A stretch of DNA of 64,000 nucleotides from Gynuella sp050296195 (GCF_050296195.1 NZ_JBNKRB010000012.1), one strand, 5' to 3'. Positions 34,706 to 44,573 are shown, numbered from the stretch's first letter. Program-made: numbers and translations. The notes: generated from the sequence alone by a model not told the origin.

Positions 34706-34985
34706 AGGCTCATGCTGTCGAAGCAGTGACAGTTGCCCACTGCTCTCCAGTACAAACAGATGTCGCGTGGTCTGTTCCGGGATAAATGCCTTAGCGTCGT
34801 CGGGGTATTGATTAAGTGGCGACCCAACATAAGGGGTTCAGGGAATAACCCTGGCGTTGAATAAAGTCTTTAATGGTCTGCGGCAGGGTGCTGATGTCCT
34901 GAGATATGAGATAACGGTCCTTGTTCTGTGGTGACTCCCAAGTAGACTCTCTGCCTACTCTGCAACTGTAAAAATATGAAAAGGC
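34706..34985 (-). pseudogene. Frameshifted 5' remnant of the lipase effector gene
   Basis: Two frames carry protein-like sequence that belongs upstream of the effector. From 34985 to 34812 one frame reads ..STWESPQNKDRYLISQD..TLPQTIKDFIQRQGYSLNP then loses sense and stops. From 34837 the effector frame reads PYVGSPLNQYPDDAKAFIPEQ..HLFVLESSGQ and joins the effector. Removing one C from the CCCC run at 34833-34836 fuses them into ..GYSLNPYVGSPLNQYPDD... Frame one has no ATG, GTG or TTG, so the start is lost as well. Either the effector is decayed or a sequencing error lies in the C run. Confidence 0.65.
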
Positions 34986-35365
34986 TTATCTCAATAAACC
35001 CACTATCCGTCAAATATAGAAGAAGTGTTTTATGATGAAATTCACACGTTCTTTTGTACCTGTTTCGCTGCCCCACCCCCACTTCCTTAACATCGCAATA
35101 GCGGATTTACGTCAGAAAGTACGTCTTAAAAAAATCCATATACTCCTGAACGGCCAGGTAAAACGCTCACTCCACAGAATGCGCTGATGACTGTGCGGTC
35201 ATTCCTATACCGCTCAAGGAGATGAATTTCCATTTATCGGGTTATTGTTATCCGGCTTTTTATATGTCAAAAACCTTTGTGATCGCGTCTGGTGTCTGGT
35301 CAGTTCCTATCATGAATGCCACCATTGTTATTCTTCGTAGTCTCCAATAATAAGAGGATAACCTC
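34986..35365. other. Gene-free region between effector remnant and GH51 gene
   Basis: About 380 bp between diverging genes. It must hold the GH51 promoter and may contain an unrecognisable part of the effector 5' end. No clear structure seen. Confidence 0.4.
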
Positions 35366-36871
35366 ATGCATGTGAAAGCGACTCTGCATCGCGATTTTAC
35401 CATCGCCAATATCGATGACCGACTCTACTCCGCCTTTATCGAACACATGGGTCGAGCCATCTACACCGGCATTTACGAACCCGGCCACCCATCAGCCGAC
35501 GCCAGAGGCTTTCGCCAGGATGTACTCGAACTGGTACGAGATCTAAAGATTCCTGCCATTCGTTATCCAGGTGGTAATTTTGTCTCCGCTTATGATTGGA
35601 AAGACGGTATTGGCCCTAAAGAAGACCGTCCTGTTCGGTTGGATCTGGCCTGGCGCTCAAAAGAGACCAATCAGGTCGGCATCAACGAGTTCGCCTGGTG
35701 GTCTGAGCAGGCAGGCCTGGAGATGATCCTGGCCGTGAACCTGGGTTCCGGCAACTTGCAGGATGCCAGAGAATTTGCAGAGTATGTCAATCACACATCG
35801 GGGACTTACTGGTCAGATCTGCGCCGAAGTCATGGTGTCGAGGACCCCTATAACGTAAAAATGTGGTGTCTTGGAAACGAAATGGATGGCCCCTGGCAGA
35901 TCGGGCACAAAGACGCCAGAGAATATGGTCGGCTGGCAGATGAAACCTCTAAAGCTCTTAAAGGCCTGGACCCAAGCATCGAAACCATTGTCTGCGGCAG
36001 CTCCAGCGACGAGATGCCAACCTATCCTGAATGGGAACGGGAAGTTTTAGATGCCTGTTATGAAAACGTCGACTACATATCCCTGCACAAATATTTTGGC
36101 AATAGTTCCAATAACAGCTTGAACTTTTTCGCCAAAACCGAAGCCACTGGACGCTACATTCAGGCGGTCAGTTCCATTATTGACTTCACTAAAGCCAAGA
36201 AACGGGCCCGCAATGATGTCTATATCTGTTTTGATGAATGGAATGTCTGGTATCACCGGCGCTCTGAAGACGACGCCAAAATACGCCAGTGGGACTGGCC
36301 GGAGGCTCCGGAACTACTGGAAGAAACCTATAACTTTGAAGACGCACTATTTGTAGGATGCCTGCTCAACGAATTTATTCGTCGGTCTGATCGGGTCAAA
36401 ATCGCCTGTATTGCTCAGCTGGTCAATGTCATTGCACCCATCCGGGCGGACAAAGGTGGCCCCGCATGGCGACAAACCATCTACTGGCCATATCAATTCG
36501 CTTCACTCTATGGTCGTGGACAGGCTCTGCAAGTGGTCACCAGTGGCCCCACCTATGACTGCGAAGTCGCGGATGATGTGCCATACCTGGACATTGCCGC
36601 AACCCGTGACAACGACACTATCACCATATTTGCCGTTAACCGTCACCCGACTGAAACTATGGAGTTGGATGTCGCATTAACAGGGTATGCGGTTGACCGG
36701 ATCCTGCTGCATCAATGCCTTGAAGGCCACGACCTGAAAGCCACCAACAGCGGTGCCACGCCTGACAATGTCTCGCCTTCTGCCGGCAAGCATCTTGGCA
36801 TCGAAGATGACCACCTGAAAGGACAATTGCATCCTCTCTCTTACCACGTCATTCGAATGGCTGTGCGCTAA
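35366..36871 (+). CDS. Alpha-L-arabinofuranosidase, glycoside hydrolase family 51
   Basis: 501 residues, the usual length for bacterial GH51 enzymes. The (beta/alpha)8 barrel carries the acid/base Glu172 in CLGNEMDGPW and the nucleophile Glu291 in CFDEWNVWY. IRYPGGNFVSAYDWKDGIGP is the family's sugar-binding loop. The C-terminal ~130 residues form the beta-sandwich. It removes arabinose from arabinan and arabinoxylan side chains. There is no signal peptide, so it acts on internalised oligosaccharides. It stands alone and is followed by a terminator. The only sugar gene in the window. Confidence 0.93.
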   Translation: MHVKATLHRDFTIANIDDRLYSAFIEHMGRAIYTGIYEPGHPSADARGFRQDVLELVRDLKIPAIRYPGGNFVSAYDWKDGIGPKEDRPVRLDLAWRSKETNQVGINEFAWWSEQAGLEMILAVNLGSGNLQDAREFAEYVNHTSGTYWSDLRRSHGVEDPYNVKMWCLGNEMDGPWQIGHKDAREYGRLADETSKALKGLDPSIETIVCGSSSDEMPTYPEWEREVLDACYENVDYISLHKYFGNSSNNSLNFFAKTEATGRYIQAVSSIIDFTKAKKRARNDVYICFDEWNVWYHRRSEDDAKIRQWDWPEAPELLEETYNFEDALFVGCLLNEFIRRSDRVKIACIAQLVNVIAPIRADKGGPAWRQTIYWPYQFASLYGRGQALQVVTSGPTYDCEVADDVPYLDIAATRDNDTITIFAVNRHPTETMELDVALTGYAVDRILLHQCLEGHDLKATNSGATPDNVSPSAGKHLGIEDDHLKGQLHPLSYHVIRMAVR

Positions 36872-36880
36872 TGACTTTTC

Positions 36881-36911
36881 CTCTCCCGGTATATCCCTAT
36901 CGGGAGAGTTT
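36881..36911 (+). terminator. Hairpin after the GH51 gene
   Basis: CTCTCCCG (36881-36888) pairs perfectly with CGGGAGAG (36901-36908), followed by a short TTT. The U tract is weak. Confidence 0.6.
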
Positions 36912-37514
36912 CAGAACCCACAATTGAAAACGATTTCAGATTCTACAGGTCATGTTTGAACGCACCCGTTTAGGCAGCACCAATAAATCGCCGCCCAACA
37001 ATGATAAACACCTGATTAACCCTGCCCTCTTAGTCAGTAAACACCGCTTCGCTCATATCCTCATATTCCACACAATAAATAGTGTTGAATGAAATTTTTT
37101 CATCGCATTCTCTTATAAGATGTAAGGGCTGATGGCAGGAAAAGTGCCTAATATTAGAGACAACGTGACTCTAGTATCCAAAATATCGCAATAAACACTT
37201 CTCACAAAAAAGCCTCAGTAACAAAATGTTAAATCCACATTTACCACATATTCTCATACTAAGGTAGCAGGCTCATTGGATACCGACTATAGTCGGATAT
37301 CCTATACTGATGTTCGATGGCATAGGGAGATATAAACATCATTAAATATTCACAATAAACGCACCAGATAAAGCTTCATTAAATGAATAAGATAAGCATG
37401 AAATACTGCAAAACACATCAAAAAGCATTCATCTCACCCAGAAACCATACTCATATAAATAATAACTAATACATTTACCCATGTAACAGACAAGCTGTAG
37501 AGGATTTAGTTATC
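36912..37514. other. Long upstream region of the oxoamine-synthase operon
   Basis: 600 bp of mostly AT-rich sequence without a gene. It holds the palindrome at 37278-37302 and the ribosome site (GAGGA, 37500-37504) of the synthase gene. The size suggests a regulated promoter. Confidence 0.5.
37278..37302. promoter_or_regulatory. 25-bp palindrome, likely operator
   Basis: GGATA, then the perfect 14-base palindrome CCGACTATAGTCGG, then A and TATCC: an inverted repeat of 12+12 with one extra base. It lies 213 bp before the synthase start, has no T tract, and so fits a dimeric regulator's binding site better than a terminator. Confidence 0.5.
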
Positions 37515-39944
37515 ATGGCAAAGCAAAGTGTGACAGACCTTACCGATCAAATTCTTACCCTGGCAAAAGAAAAAGGAATTCTTCAACTAAGCATTGAGGA
37601 TAATCAGCTAGATGGCAGACTAATACACATAAACCATAAAGAAATGATTAACTTCGGATCCTGCTCCTATCTGGGCCTTGAGCGAGATGAAAGAGTTATT
37701 CAGGGTTGTGTAGATGCTACTTATCAATATGGCACACAATTTTCATCATCAAGAGCTTATTTGTCTTCTGCACAATATACAGAATTGGAAACATTGCTCA
37801 GCCAACTGTTCTCTGCCCCGGTGATCGTAACGGCCACTACAACTCTCGCACATATATCAGCACTTCCGGTGATTATTAAGCCAGGAGACCTTATAGTTCT
37901 TGACCACCAGGTACATGCATCTGTACAGAGTGCTTGTAAATTACTAAAAGCCCAGGGCGAACGAATAGAAATGATTCGCCATAACGACCTGGATCACTTA
38001 GAGCGACTTATAAGAAAACACCGCCAGACAAGAGGAAAAATTTGGTATTGCATAGATGGGGTTTACAGCATGTATGGTGATTTGGCCCCGATCGACGAAC
38101 TATACGAGTTGATGGACAAATACCCTGAGTTTTACTTGTATGCAGATGATGCCCATGGCATGAGCTGGTGTGGACAAGGTGGTAAGGGGAGCATCAGAGG
38201 GCATCGTGAACATCACCCCCAAATGGTATTAACCGTTAGTCTCAACAAAGCCTTTGGATGCGCTGGAGGGTTGCTGATTCTGCCCAATCGGGAAATGCAA
38301 CGAAAAATACGTACCTGTGGTGGAAGCCTGTTATTCTCCGGGCCAATACAACCCCCCCTACTCGGCGCAGCAATTGCTTCTGCAAAAATTCATCTGTCGA
38401 GTGATATTAACGAACTTCAGGATAACCTCAGAGAAAGAATAAGTTACTGTCGACAACTGCTTCAAAAAAGCAACCTTCCGGATGTTGCCAACTCAGATGC
38501 CCCTGTCTTTTATATCGGAGTTGGCGAGCCCAATGCAGGGTTCAATCTGGTTAAAAGACTTCATAATGACGGGTTTTACGTCAATATTGGTCTCTTTCCC
38601 GCTGTTCCTCTTTCAAATACTGGTGTACGGTTTACCATTACCAACCATATAACATATGGTGATATTGAAAGGCTTGTCAGCAGAATCACCCACCATTATC
38701 CACTGGCTTTGGCCGAGGAAAATGTCACCAGTGAAGCCGTCTCCAATGCCTTCAAACTGCCAGAACCAAGAAAGAGCGAGTTTATTAAAAGCTATCCCTA
38801 TATTCAGGAGTCAAAATTACAGTTCAATGTTGCCTACAGCATTCAGGACATTAAAGAAAAGTGGGAAAAGATACCCGTGTTCAAAGGCACTACAGGGGTT
38901 AGCAACTTGACGTTATTGGAAAATGTTTTTTCTGTCACCAAACAACAGGATATCGACCATAACCATTGGCTTTTTCAATATATAACAATTAAAGACAATC
39001 AGGGACATACCATACTATTGGCGTTTATGACCGTTTGCGATATAAAAACTGACATGTTTGCTCGACCAGAATTAAGTGAACTTGCCAATCGCCAAAGGCA
39101 AGAGGACCCAAGCACCTTTATCAGCCGTTGCCTGATGCTGGGTTCACCGATTACCGAAGGTACGCATATGTATCTCGATGAAAATCACTTGCAGCAAAAA
39201 GAGGCATTAAATCTGTTTCTGAAGCAAATCAAATATATGCAGATGAAATTTAGGGCAGAAATATTAACCTTAAGAGATTTTCCTAAGGATTCGTGGATAG
39301 TTAAACATATCGCGAACACAGGTTTTCTTGTCGAGAAACTGCCTGACACTCACTATCTGGAGAATATAGATGATTTTGCAACAACCGAATATTTGTCTTC
39401 TTTAAAACGAGACTATAGAAAGCACTGGAAAAAAAACATTCTTCCCTATTTAAATGACTACTCTCTTTATGAGATACCCAAAATAGAGCAAAGCAAACTA
39501 GATTTATTTTTTGATATGTATTTAGAGCAACAGCAAAATGCAAAAGAGATCTCTAGCTTTACACTACCACGAGAATTATTATCAGCCTCGGTGAACGAAG
39601 GATATTGGAGTTGCCTGGAGTTAAGATATAAAAACAATCCAGCTGCATGTATGTTTGTTCAGGCCTCGGGTGAGGAGCTGTTTTGTATATTACTAGGTGT
39701 AAGATCAAAATACAGAGAAACCGGAGCATTTCGAGCTTGCTTGTATTTCTCAGCTAAACATGCACAAAATATGGGTCTGAAAAAAGTACACTATGGGCTC
39801 ACCGCCTCCTTAGAAAAAAAGAGAATGGGAGCTGTCGCTGTACCTATTGTTGCACTTTTCCGAACAACCAGTAACTACCAGATGGAAACACTAGAGTCTC
39901 TTTCAAAAAGTAATTTTACTCACTCAGGAACAGCAACGTGTTAG
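37515..39944 (+). CDS. Alpha-oxoamine synthase fused to a GNAT/FemAB-like acyltransferase domain
   Basis: 809 residues. Residues ~1-410 are a PLP-dependent alpha-oxoamine synthase (BioF/Kbl/serine palmitoyltransferase/CqsA family): NFGSCSYLGL, the DDAHGMSWCGQGG motif and Lys245 in SLNKAFGCAGG, which binds PLP. Such enzymes condense an amino acid with an acyl-CoA to an alpha-aminoketone. Residues ~430-800 look like a FemAB/BioF2-type acyltransferase (RDYRKHWKKN, SKYRETGAFRACLYFSAKHA, GLKKVHYGLTASLEKKRMGA). The fusion could make and then N-acylate one product. The stop overlaps the kinase start by 7 bases. Nearest characterised analogues, CqsA and LqsA, make quorum signals. The true product is unknown. 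Confidence 0.78.
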   Translation: MAKQSVTDLTDQILTLAKEKGILQLSIEDNQLDGRLIHINHKEMINFGSCSYLGLERDERVIQGCVDATYQYGTQFSSSRAYLSSAQYTELETLLSQLFSAPVIVTATTTLAHISALPVIIKPGDLIVLDHQVHASVQSACKLLKAQGERIEMIRHNDLDHLERLIRKHRQTRGKIWYCIDGVYSMYGDLAPIDELYELMDKYPEFYLYADDAHGMSWCGQGGKGSIRGHREHHPQMVLTVSLNKAFGCAGGLLILPNREMQRKIRTCGGSLLFSGPIQPPLLGAAIASAKIHLSSDINELQDNLRERISYCRQLLQKSNLPDVANSDAPVFYIGVGEPNAGFNLVKRLHNDGFYVNIGLFPAVPLSNTGVRFTITNHITYGDIERLVSRITHHYPLALAEENVTSEAVSNAFKLPEPRKSEFIKSYPYIQESKLQFNVAYSIQDIKEKWEKIPVFKGTTGVSNLTLLENVFSVTKQQDIDHNHWLFQYITIKDNQGHTILLAFMTVCDIKTDMFARPELSELANRQRQEDPSTFISRCLMLGSPITEGTHMYLDENHLQQKEALNLFLKQIKYMQMKFRAEILTLRDFPKDSWIVKHIANTGFLVEKLPDTHYLENIDDFATTEYLSSLKRDYRKHWKKNILPYLNDYSLYEIPKIEQSKLDLFFDMYLEQQQNAKEISSFTLPRELLSASVNEGYWSCLELRYKNNPAACMFVQASGEELFCILLGVRSKYRETGAFRACLYFSAKHAQNMGLKKVHYGLTASLEKKRMGAVAVPIVALFRTTSNYQMETLESLSKSNFTHSGTATC

Positions 39945-41806
39945 AGAGCAAAGAAGTATCATGCCAAATGATAACTCCAATTTTAAGAATCGCCCAAAAT
40001 GATAAGTTGGAGACATCAAAGCTACTTCAAGGCACTGACCTGAACATAGAAACTTTGAAAAATACTCAGAACCGCATCTCATGGGACCAACTATCGATTA
40101 TTATGAATAACCTGACGGATTGGCTTGGGTATTCAAAGACAGATTTAATCCATATGGGTGAACAAATAAAAGATACACCTCAATATAAACCGTTGTTCTT
40201 GCTGTTTCGATTTTTATTTACTCTACCTGAATTTTATGAATGGATGCATCGCCCTTCAAGTGAAAGCCCGACCAGACAAGCGATAAGTTGTATCTCTTAT
40301 GAAATCAGCTCAGATGCTGATAATAACTACAGGTTAAAGTTCAAATTAGCTGAGGGATATAAACCAATTTGGCAATTCTATTATACAAGCATGGGGGTAA
40401 TCAGAATTTTACCAACAATATATGGCTTACCCCCTGTAGATGTTAATATTTTTGAACAGGAAGATGGATGCCTCTATCACTTTCAGGTTCCCAAAACAGG
40501 TGGCTGGCTTTCCGGGATTCGAAAACTAATCATGTCACCATTTGTAGCAAAGTCAGCCGCAAGATCACTTACTCTGGTGAATGCAGAATTATTTGACACG
40601 AATGTTAAATTGCAGGAAGAGAATAAACGCTTGATAGAAACCCAGGCCGCACTGGAGGTTTCCAGGCAACAAGCAGAAGAAGCCTCCAAAGCCAAATCTC
40701 AGTTTCTGGCGAATATTTCTCATGAACTCAGAACACCACTGAATGGCATTATCGGTTCAATGAGCCTTTTGATTGAAGATGAAAAAAATAAAGAACGACT
40801 GGAATCACTTAAAATAGTCAATGAATCATCTGAGTTACTTCTGAATATGCTTAATGAAGTCTTGGATTTCTCAAAGATCGAATCCGGCAATTTCAATATT
40901 AATTCTGCCCCCTTTAACCCCAGCGAAATTCAGTCAGAGATATTTGGTTCGTTTTTGCCCATTGCCAATAAAAAGAACATTACACTCAACTCGACCTGCC
41001 ATATTGATCCCCAAAACTATCTACTGGGAGATGCATTAAAAATTAAACAGATTCTGAACAATCTGATTTCAAATGCCATCAAGTTTTGTGATCAAGGAGA
41101 TGTTGCCATTACCAGTTACTGGCAGGCTGATAAAAATATGCTGGTTTTAACGGTGTCGGATTCCGGCATTGGCATACCGGAAGATAAGCAGAGCCTGATA
41201 TTCAGTGAGTTCGTACAACTGGACAGTTCTCTCAAACGCAAGCATGAAGGTGCCGGTCTGGGACTGGCGATTACAAACAGACTGATTAATAAAATGGACG
41301 GGTCCATTGAGGTGGCCAGCAAAGTAGGCGAAGGATCCACATTTACAGTTACCATTCCGCTCCAGCCGGCTCAGGCTCCGAAGGTTGTTTTAGAAAATGA
41401 ACCGGAAGAATCCGATACTACCCTCAACATTCTGCTGGTCGAAGATAACAAAACCAATCAATTGGTAATTACCCGGCTAATAAAAAAAACCGGACACCAA
41501 CCTGTTCTGGCCGAAAACGGCCTTGAATGCCTTGAGAAAATCAAACATGATCAGTTTGATCTGATTCTGATGGATATCATGATGCCGGAAATGGATGGTA
41601 TTGAGGCAACCCGTGAGATCCGCAAAACTTTTTCAAAAAATACACTGCCAATTCTTGCTTTAAGTGCGAATACCGAGGCAGTGAATATTGAAGAATGTCT
41701 CGCAGTCGGCATGAATGAATATCTCCACAAGCCCATTCGGATGCAGGAACTGAAATCGATTCTGAATCGTTACGCACCCAAACTGACTGCTGCGGAAAGT
41801 TCATAA
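39938..41806 (+). CDS. Soluble hybrid histidine kinase with novel N-terminal sensor domain
   Basis: 622 residues from the GTG at 39938, supported by AGGAA 7 bases upstream; an ATG at 39968 is possible. Residues ~10-220 are an unrecognised sensor domain, somewhat like the ligand domain of OruR/AraC-type regulators, and have no membrane helix. A coiled coil follows, then HisKA with His262 in FLANISHELRTPLNG, HATPase (LISNAIKF, DSGIGIP, GAGLGLAI) and a receiver with Asp546 in LILMDIMMPEMDG. Overlap with the synthase gene shows one operon. In CqsS-type systems the kinase detects the neighbouring synthase's product; a soluble sensor would have to detect it inside the cell. Confidence 0.82.
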   Translation: MLESKEVSCQMITPILRIAQNDKLETSKLLQGTDLNIETLKNTQNRISWDQLSIIMNNLTDWLGYSKTDLIHMGEQIKDTPQYKPLFLLFRFLFTLPEFYEWMHRPSSESPTRQAISCISYEISSDADNNYRLKFKLAEGYKPIWQFYYTSMGVIRILPTIYGLPPVDVNIFEQEDGCLYHFQVPKTGGWLSGIRKLIMSPFVAKSAARSLTLVNAELFDTNVKLQEENKRLIETQAALEVSRQQAEEASKAKSQFLANISHELRTPLNGIIGSMSLLIEDEKNKERLESLKIVNESSELLLNMLNEVLDFSKIESGNFNINSAPFNPSEIQSEIFGSFLPIANKKNITLNSTCHIDPQNYLLGDALKIKQILNNLISNAIKFCDQGDVAITSYWQADKNMLVLTVSDSGIGIPEDKQSLIFSEFVQLDSSLKRKHEGAGLGLAITNRLINKMDGSIEVASKVGEGSTFTVTIPLQPAQAPKVVLENEPEESDTTLNILLVEDNKTNQLVITRLIKKTGHQPVLAENGLECLEKIKHDQFDLILMDIMMPEMDGIEATREIRKTFSKNTLPILALSANTEAVNIEECLAVGMNEYLHKPIRMQELKSILNRYAPKLTAAESS

Positions 41807-41990
41807 GCGTTTATTCAACCGCCTGAACCCGTGGCTCTATGTTGAGAGCCAGTTGCCCTTCCCTGATTTCCTGTAAATACCTCTTTTCTACGTTCACAAA
41901 CAATCGCTCATGTCGTCTGACTCCCTTTATTTGCCTAGCATCTACAAGCTGTTTATGCTGGCCTGATGTTCAGCCAAGGATAAAATCAAT

Positions 41991-42926
41991 ATGACGTATT
42001 CAGACGATCAGCAAGCAATAACGGCACATGACTCAGAAGAAGATATCCGTAACCGGGATATCAAAATATTCATCAACGGAGAGATTGTTCATCGTGACCA
42101 GGCCAAAATCTCTGTATATGACTCTGGCTTTTTACTGGGCGATGGAATGTGGGAGGGTATGCGCCTGTATAACGGCAAATGGGCTTTCTTCGAGGAACAC
42201 ATGGACCGGTTGTTCGACAGTTGCAAGGCCGTCTCCCTGGATATTGGCATGAGCCGCGCAGATGTACTGGATGCATTAACCAAAACCGCTGAAGCCAACC
42301 AAATGACCACCGATGTCCACTGTCGCCTGATGGTCACCCGTGGTACGAAAGTAAAACCATTTCAGCATCCCAGCCTGTCACGCACCGGCCCGACTGTGGT
42401 TATTATTCTGGAACATTCCAAACCCTCAACCAAACTATTGGACCGGGGTATCAAACTTGCCACGGTGCCGCAGGTAAGAGGACTCCCGATGTCGCAGGAT
42501 GCCAAATACAATTCGCACTCAAAACTGAATTGTGTACTTGCCTGCCTGCAGGCGGAACAGGCCGGTGCAGATGAGGGACTGATGCTTGACCCTCATGGCT
42601 TTGTGAACACGACCAACTCCTGCAATTTTTTTATCGTTCGCAAAGGCGAGGTCTGGACATCCACCGGGGACTATTGCATGAACGGCGTCACTCGCGCCAA
42701 AGTCATTGATGTGTGCCAGAGTCATGGTATTTCAGTCTATCAAAGAAATTTTTCACTGTTCGAAACCTATGGCGCAGACGAAGCATTCTTGACCGGCACC
42801 TTTGGAGCGCAAACCCCAGTTTCCCTCATCGATGGCAAACAGATTGGTAACGGTCAGGCTGGACCAATGACCCGTAAAATCCGCGAGCTTTATCAAGGGC
42901 TTATTGAACAGGAGTGTCAATCGTGA
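41991..42926 (+). CDS. Class IV (branched-chain/D-amino acid type) aminotransferase
   Basis: 311 residues. The PLP fold-type IV signature is complete: FINGEIVHRDQAKISVYDSGFLLGDGMWEGMRLY, the PLP Lys in the NSHSKLNCVLA segment, and EAFLTGTFGAQTPV near the end. It resembles BCAT/DAAT-like enzymes, but substrate is not readable. The stop overlaps the following sulfotransferase start by 4 bases, so they form an operon. It starts 185 bp after the kinase and may or may not belong to the signalling unit. Confidence 0.85.
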   Translation: MTYSDDQQAITAHDSEEDIRNRDIKIFINGEIVHRDQAKISVYDSGFLLGDGMWEGMRLYNGKWAFFEEHMDRLFDSCKAVSLDIGMSRADVLDALTKTAEANQMTTDVHCRLMVTRGTKVKPFQHPSLSRTGPTVVIILEHSKPSTKLLDRGIKLATVPQVRGLPMSQDAKYNSHSKLNCVLACLQAEQAGADEGLMLDPHGFVNTTNSCNFFIVRKGEVWTSTGDYCMNGVTRAKVIDVCQSHGISVYQRNFSLFETYGADEAFLTGTFGAQTPVSLIDGKQIGNGQAGPMTRKIRELYQGLIEQECQS

Positions 42927-43642
42927 GAATCGCCATGTGGTCGGGCCCACGCAACCTCTCAACGGCCATGATGTATTCATTTGCTGCACGGGCAGACTGT
43001 GCCGTCTGGGATGAACCATTTTATGCCCCGTTTTTAAAACAAAGCGGACGCCAGGATCCGATGCTGGCAGAAATCTTTGCCCAGGAGGAAACCAACCCGG
43101 ATATCGTCGCTGCTCGTTGTCTGGGGGAGATTCCGCAAGGTAAAACCGTGTTTTATCAAAAACACATGCCCCACCACATGATCGCAACCATGCCCAGAGC
43201 CTGGATCACCGACGTGGTCAACGTATTCCTGATTCGCCACCCAGCACGGGTCATTGCCAGCTATGCTAAAAAACGTGAAAACCCGACCCTCGAAGACATT
43301 GGTATTGAAATGCAGGCCAGTCTGTTTGAAGAAATCAGCACTCTCCAGGGTCACTCCCCTGTCGTCATTGACTCCAGCGATATTCGTCGTGATCCAGCCG
43401 GCATGCTTAAGAAACTCTGCCGTGCAATCAATCTACCGTATGATCCAGCCATGCTAACTTGGCCTGCTGGTGGACATGCCAGTGATGGGGCCTGGGCACC
43501 TCACTGGTATCCGGAAGTATGGAAAAGCACAGGCTTTGCGCCACCGGAAGAGGAGCTGCCAATACTGCCCGCCAACCTGCAGCCAATCCTCCAACCAGCC
43601 CTGCCCTACTATGAACACCTGGCGGCTCATGCCCTGAAATAG
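42923..43642 (+). CDS. Sulfotransferase-fold protein
   Basis: 239 residues from the GTG at 42923, which has AGGAG 8 bases upstream; a GTG at 42914 would leave that site inside the gene. The N-terminus IAMWSGPRNLSTAMMYSF carries the PAPS 5'-phosphate loop (SGPRNLSTA), and FLIRHPARVIASYAK is the 3'-phosphate segment. It overlaps the class IV aminotransferase by 4 bases, a pairing that suggests modification of the same small molecule. No PAPS synthesis genes are nearby. Sulfonation of an amino- or hydroxy-compound is inferred. Confidence 0.78.
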   Translation: MRIAMWSGPRNLSTAMMYSFAARADCAVWDEPFYAPFLKQSGRQDPMLAEIFAQEETNPDIVAARCLGEIPQGKTVFYQKHMPHHMIATMPRAWITDVVNVFLIRHPARVIASYAKKRENPTLEDIGIEMQASLFEEISTLQGHSPVVIDSSDIRRDPAGMLKKLCRAINLPYDPAMLTWPAGGHASDGAWAPHWYPEVWKSTGFAPPEEELPILPANLQPILQPALPYYEHLAAHALK

Positions 43643-43736
43643 CATATCGTTGCCAGAGCCTTGAATGGTCTGGCAACAGGTCAATTTTGTTCAAAACACC
43701 TGCATATTGCCATGCTATGATTCAGTGCAAGTGACA

Positions 43737-44573
43737 ATGGGTGTTTATATGCAAGAAGCGGAAGTAGCCAGCTATCAGGTCGCCACAGATCTTCACAATA
43801 CCGAAATACTGACCGCCCGGTTCCATCGGCAGCGCTTTAATCGCCATGTCCATGAAGGTTATTGCATCGGCGTAATTGAACAGGGAGCACAGCGATTCTG
43901 GCGCTCTGGCAGCAACCATATTGCCGCCAGGAACAGTATTATTCTGGTGAATGCTGATCAGGTACATGACGGCCACCGGGCATCCGAAAATGGTTGGGCA
44001 TATCAGGCCTGTTATCCGACAGTTGATGTGTTTTCCGCTCTTAGTCAGGAGTTCGCCGGCCCGGAAAACGCACCATGGTTTGAACATGCCGTTGAGCACG
44101 ATAACCACATGGCTGAACTGCTCAGAAAGATGTTTAATACGCTTCGGGAATCCACTAACACGCTACAGCGGGAAACAGCGTTTTACATCACCATGACCCA
44201 GCTGCTGCGAAACTTCGGCAAACGTCGCCCTGAGCTTACCCATTTACAACACCAGCCGGTGGCCGTGCGTTTTGTCGCCGATTATCTGCAACAACACTTT
44301 GCCGACAATATTTCACTAGAGCATCTGGCGGCCCTGGTACATCTGAATCCGTTCTATCTGGTCCGGTTGTTTACCCGCACCACGGGACTGCCCCCACACC
44401 GATATCAGATTCAGGTTCGCATTCAGCGCGCCAAAGCCATGTTAAGACAGAAAAAGCCGCTCAAAACCATCGCACTTGATTGTGGCTTCAGCGATCAGAG
44501 CCATCTTAATCGCCATTTTAAATTTGTAACCGGTATTACGCCGGGTCAATATCAACACAGCATTACCTTATGA
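43737..44573 (+). CDS. AraC-family regulator of the azlCD operon
   Basis: 278 residues from the ATG at 43737 (or 274 from 43749); neither has a clear ribosome site, and the frame is open to 43665. The N-terminal half is a cupin ligand domain (RFNRHVHEGYCIGVIEQG). The C-terminal ~100 residues have two helix-turn-helix motifs, ending CGFSDQSHLNRHFKFVTGITPGQY, the AraC signature. The stop overlaps the azlC start by 4 bases, so it is in the same operon and probably controls amino-acid export. Confidence 0.88.
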   Translation: MGVYMQEAEVASYQVATDLHNTEILTARFHRQRFNRHVHEGYCIGVIEQGAQRFWRSGSNHIAARNSIILVNADQVHDGHRASENGWAYQACYPTVDVFSALSQEFAGPENAPWFEHAVEHDNHMAELLRKMFNTLRESTNTLQRETAFYITMTQLLRNFGKRRPELTHLQHQPVAVRFVADYLQQHFADNISLEHLAALVHLNPFYLVRLFTRTTGLPPHRYQIQVRIQRAKAMLRQKKPLKTIALDCGFSDQSHLNRHFKFVTGITPGQYQHSITL

